From Bacteroidales bacterium (GTDB lineage: Bacteria > Bacteroidota > Bacteroidia > Bacteroidales > F082), in contig JAOZNY010000029.1 in assembly GCA_029933565.1 (NCBI GenBank), positions 12,902-19,805 of the forward strand: DNA of 6,904 nt. The letters run 5' to 3'. This document shows, piece by piece, positions 6,534 through 6,904 of the stretch. The position numbers and the translations under genes are program-made. The notes beneath the pieces were generated by a model. The model had not been told where the DNA came from. It worked only from the letters and a program-made list of their open reading frames with translations, and did no database searches. Positions within the stretch are counted from its first letter, which is position 1; each line of letters starts with the position of its first letter.

Positions 6534-6904
6534 ATGGGTTCAGAAACTAAACTATCGCAATACTCAAAGTACTTCGACGAAGGCAGTTTTTTTAATAAAA
6601 TAATTGCCTTCTCGGGAAAAGCAGGCACTAACATGCTTTTTTACTCATTAATTTTATTCATTTTAATGACAGAAAAGGATATCCCCTTGCGGACAAGATT
6701 GATTTTTATAGCTGCCCTTGGGTATTTTATTTTTCCCACCGACCTAATCTCTGACTTCCTTCCGGGGCTTGGCTTTACCGACGACCTCGCTTTCATCACC
6801 TATGCCATTACTCAGGGAACAGACCATATTACACCGGAAATTAAACTTAGGGCAAAAGAAAAATTGAATTCACTTCTTGGAAAAAAGGAAACACCCAAAC
6901 AAGA
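6534..6904 (+). CDS. YkvA/DUF1232 family protein, C-terminus cut by window edge
   Basis: The frame is open from ATG at 6534 to the right edge, 123 complete codons. Seen: a DUF1232 core, YFIFPTDLISDFLPGLGF followed by TDDL, at 64-85. It keeps the family's D-L-I-x-D-x-x-P-x-x-G-x-x-D-D pattern (Asp70, Asp74, Pro77, Gly80, Asp83, Asp84), with Ser73 where Pro is usual. A hydrophobic stretch at 33-45 and another at 55-68 suggest membrane association. The tail from about 102 is charged and helical, and the chain probably ends soon after the edge, as family members are short (about 100-150 residues). The function of the family is not established. It begins 26 bp after the IPExxxVDY gene, same strand. 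Start choice: the ATG follows closely on the preceding stop and no other in-frame start gives a longer sensible N-terminus. Confidence 0.85.
   Translation, partial: MGSETKLSQYSKYFDEGSFFNKIIAFSGKAGTNMLFYSLILFILMTEKDIPLRTRLIFIAALGYFIFPTDLISDFLPGLGFTDDLAFITYAITQGTDHITPEIKLRAKEKLNSLLGKKETPKQ

Noticed and set aside
1..6904. A new defence, mobile or biosynthetic system
   Set aside because: Every gene except the IPExxxVDY and YkvA-like ones belongs to a well-known housekeeping or common secreted family, and base composition and gene packing look uniform.

Overview
The window reads as an ordinary chromosomal core-gene region of a member of the Bacteroidota. Several things point there: promoter boxes of the TAnnTTTG type; A-rich leaders without Shine-Dalgarno sequences; a bacterial GGGP synthase; a secreted S9B dipeptidyl-peptidase-like enzyme; and an IPExxxVDY-family protein after rnc, a family known essentially from this phylum. 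A closer taxonomic placement cannot be made from the sequence alone. No mobile element, CRISPR array, tRNA or rRNA was seen.

Left half, minus strand (3486 down to 1). Three closely spaced genes read leftward: purN (glycinamide ribonucleotide formyltransferase), a geranylgeranylglyceryl phosphate synthase family protein (GGGPS/PcrB), and a secreted prolyl-oligopeptidase-family peptidase whose last residues lie beyond the left edge. Gaps of 27 and 25 bp suggest co-transcription, but a perfect TAnnTTTG box just before the GGGPS gene suggests it also has its own promoter. The three functions (purine synthesis, ether-lipid precursor, peptide degradation) are not biochemically linked.

Centre (3487-3679). 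A 193 bp divergent intergenic region holds a well-spaced promoter for acpP, a weaker one for purN, a 10 bp perfect palindrome and an imperfect dyad that could be an operator.

Right half, plus strand (3680 to the end). acpP, fabF and rnc form a tight operon with gaps of 18 and 14 bp: the acyl carrier protein, the condensing enzyme that uses it, and RNase III. After 81 bp come the IPExxxVDY-family protein of unknown function and, 26 bp later, a YkvA/DUF1232-family protein cut by the right edge. Both have a TAnnTTTA-type box almost touching the start codon, so they may have their own leaderless or very short-leader transcripts.

No undescribed multi-gene system is visible. The points most worth a second look are the IPExxxVDY protein with a degenerate signature motif, the substituted active-site motif in GGGPS, the forced non-ATG starts of purN and rnc, and the divergent regulatory region.
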